From positions 1 to 7,771 of the forward strand of contig CANBUF010000074.1 in NCBI GenBank assembly GCA_947372575.1: 7,771 bases of DNA. Direction: 5' to 3'. Shown one piece after another: positions 6,827 through 7,771 of the stretch (positions are counted from its first letter, which is position 1; every line of letters begins with the position of its first letter). The notes under the pieces were generated by a model. It was not told where the DNA came from and ran no database searches. It was given only the letters and a program-made list of their open reading frames with translations. Source of the stretch: Alcaligenaceae bacterium (lineage in GTDB: Bacteria; Pseudomonadota; Gammaproteobacteria; Burkholderiales; Burkholderiaceae). The position numbers were made by a program, and so were the translations under genes.

Positions 6827-6878
6827 ACACGTTATTCAGGCAAATAATCCCTTAGGGCCCGCATGGGCATTACAAACA

Positions 6879-6890
6879 AGCGCCGGCGCT
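6879..6890. repeat. 12-bp perfect palindrome AGCGCCGGCGCT
   Basis: A perfect 12-bp dyad lies between urtE and tcuA, 53 nt after the urtE stop. As RNA it could fold only as a 4-bp stem with a CCGG loop, and no T-run follows, so it does not look like an intrinsic terminator. It could be an operator for the downstream gene; nothing in the sequence proves this. Confidence 0.45.
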
Positions 6891-6914
6891 CTGGTTCTAA
6901 GGTCCTTCTCGCGC

Positions 6915-6944
6915 TATGATGCCCGCACTCTAATTGCGGGGCAA
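6915..6944 (+). promoter_or_regulatory. Possible -10 box and hairpin/operator before tcuA
   Basis: TATGAT at 6915-6920 is a good -10-like hexamer, but no fitting -35 box is seen, which is common where an activator is needed. Immediately after it, CCCGCA (6922-6927) pairs with TGCGGG (6935-6940) around a 7-nt loop. The right arm overlaps a second dyad, TTGC-GGG-GCAA (6934-6944). Both touch the ribosome binding region (GGGG 6938-6941 and AAGGA 6943-6947). The elements could be an operator for a tcuA regulator or a structure that masks the ribosome binding site. The base-pairing is seen directly; the role is inferred. Confidence 0.35.
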
Positions 6945-6949
6945 GGATC

Positions 6950-7771
6950 ATGTGGGATGTAATCGTAGTTGGTGGCGGCAATGCCGCCCTGTGTGGCGCA
7001 CTCATGGCGCGCGAAGCGGGCGCAAGCGTCCTGCTGCTGGAAGCCTCGCCTAAAGAATGGCGCGGGGGCAACTCACAACACACACGCAATCTGCGCTGCA
7101 TGCACGATGCCCCACAGGATGTACTGGTGGACGCCTACCCAGAAGAGGAATACTGGCAAGATCTGCTCAAAGTCACAGGCGGCCAGACCAATGAGGAACT
7201 GGCTCGCATGGTCATTCGCGAATCGTCAACCTGTCGTGACTGGATGCGTAAGCATGGCGTGCGTTTTCAGCCGCCACTCTCTGGCACCCTGCATGTCGCA
7301 CGCACCAATGCATTTTTTATGGGTGGCGGCAAAGCACTGATCAATGCCTACTACCGCAGCGCCGAAAACATCGGCATCGATATTCTGTATGACTCACCGG
7401 TCGATGACCTTGAGATCAAGGACGGTAAGTTTGTTGCCGCGATGGTTGGGGACAAACGCTATGCGGGTCGCGCCTGTATTCTGGGCTGCGGCGGCTTTGA
7501 ATCAAACCGTGAGTGGCTGCGCGAGGCCTGGGGACAAAATGAGCGCGGCGAATGGCCCGCTGACAACTTCCTCGTGCGCGGGACGCGCTACAACATGGGC
7601 GCTGTGCTGAAGGTGATGATGCGCGAAGGTGCGGACACCATGGGCGACCCCACGCAGGCCCACTGTGTCGCCATTGATGCCCGCGCACCCGCCTACGACG
7701 GTGGCATTGCGACGCGTCTGGACTGCGTCTCGCTTGGTGTCGTTCTGAACTGCAATGCTGAACGCTTTTAT
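6950..7771 (+). CDS. tcuA: FAD-dependent tricarballylate dehydrogenase TcuA, 5' part
   Basis: An open frame of 274 codons runs from the ATG at 6950 to the window edge without a stop, so the 3' part is missing; family members are roughly 460-490 residues. The product belongs to the succinate dehydrogenase/fumarate reductase flavoprotein superfamily. The N-terminus shows the FAD dinucleotide-binding fingerprint DVIVVGGGNAALCGALMA, with G8, G10 and A13, ending at acidic E31. Stretches very characteristic of TcuA are WRGGNSQHTRNLRCMHDAP, HVARTNAFFMGGGKALINAY, LGCGGFESNREWLREAWGQN and PTQAHCVAIDARAPAYDGGI. TcuA oxidises tricarballylate to cis-aconitate, feeding the citric acid cycle; electrons normally pass to the membrane partner TcuB, and TcuC imports the substrate, so tcuB and tcuC may lie beyond the right edge. 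GGGG and AAGGA precede the ATG. The gene lies 123 bp after urtE and is functionally distinct from it. Confidence 0.92.
   Translation, partial: MWDVIVVGGGNAALCGALMAREAGASVLLLEASPKEWRGGNSQHTRNLRCMHDAPQDVLVDAYPEEEYWQDLLKVTGGQTNEELARMVIRESSTCRDWMRKHGVRFQPPLSGTLHVARTNAFFMGGGKALINAYYRSAENIGIDILYDSPVDDLEIKDGKFVAAMVGDKRYAGRACILGCGGFESNREWLREAWGQNERGEWPADNFLVRGTRYNMGAVLKVMMREGADTMGDPTQAHCVAIDARAPAYDGGIATRLDCVSLGVVLNCNAERFY

Noticed and set aside
6832..6847. TTATT...AATAA inverted repeat just after urtE as an intrinsic terminator
   Set aside because: The stem is 5 bp of A-T pairs only and lacks a following T-run, so it is too weak to terminate.
6969..7610. Open frames of 123 and 88 codons on the + strand within 6969-7610
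   Set aside because: They are out of frame with the continuous tcuA reading frame from 6950, whose product is strongly recognisable.

Overview
The window is a chromosomal segment of a betaproteobacterium, most likely of the order Burkholderiales and perhaps Alcaligenaceae-like. This rests on the gene content, on the style of the encoded proteins (long UrtB with a periplasmic N-terminal domain, TcuA-type dehydrogenase) and on the moderate-to-high G+C, and no database search was possible. Genes are tightly packed and their base composition looks uniform. I see no insertion sequence, CRISPR array, tRNA, rRNA, prophage gene or other sign of recent transfer.

Layout: (1) bases 1-156 hold the 3' end of a + strand gene, probably a PCu(A)C-type periplasmic copper chaperone with a histidine-rich tail. 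(2) A convergent yggS gene on the - strand (153-893) encodes the PLP homeostasis protein; its stop codon overlaps the stop of the first gene. (3) A 363-bp divergent intergenic region (894-1256) carries a full-consensus sigma-54 promoter (1142-1157) and, about 130-150 bp upstream of its predicted start point, two similar imperfect NtrC-like sites (1009-1044). (4) The complete urea ABC transporter operon urtABCDE (1257-6826) follows, with junctions of 24 nt, ATGA overlap, ATGA overlap and 4 nt. (5) A 123-bp spacer contains palindromes and a hairpin. (6) The 5' part of tcuA, a FAD-dependent tricarballylate dehydrogenase, runs off the right edge (6950-7771).

How the genes work together: UrtA captures urea (or a related short amide) in the periplasm, UrtB and UrtC form the inner-membrane channel, and UrtD and UrtE hydrolyse ATP to drive uptake. 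The sigma-54 promoter and NtrC-like sites imply that this high-affinity system is switched on under nitrogen limitation. No urease genes are visible; urtE is followed by a carbon-acid catabolism gene instead. tcuA is probably a separate transcription unit.

I do not see an undescribed system here. The points most worth following are the urt regulatory region, the HEAT-like periplasmic domain of UrtB, the structured tcuA leader, and the stop-overlapping convergent pair at the left edge.
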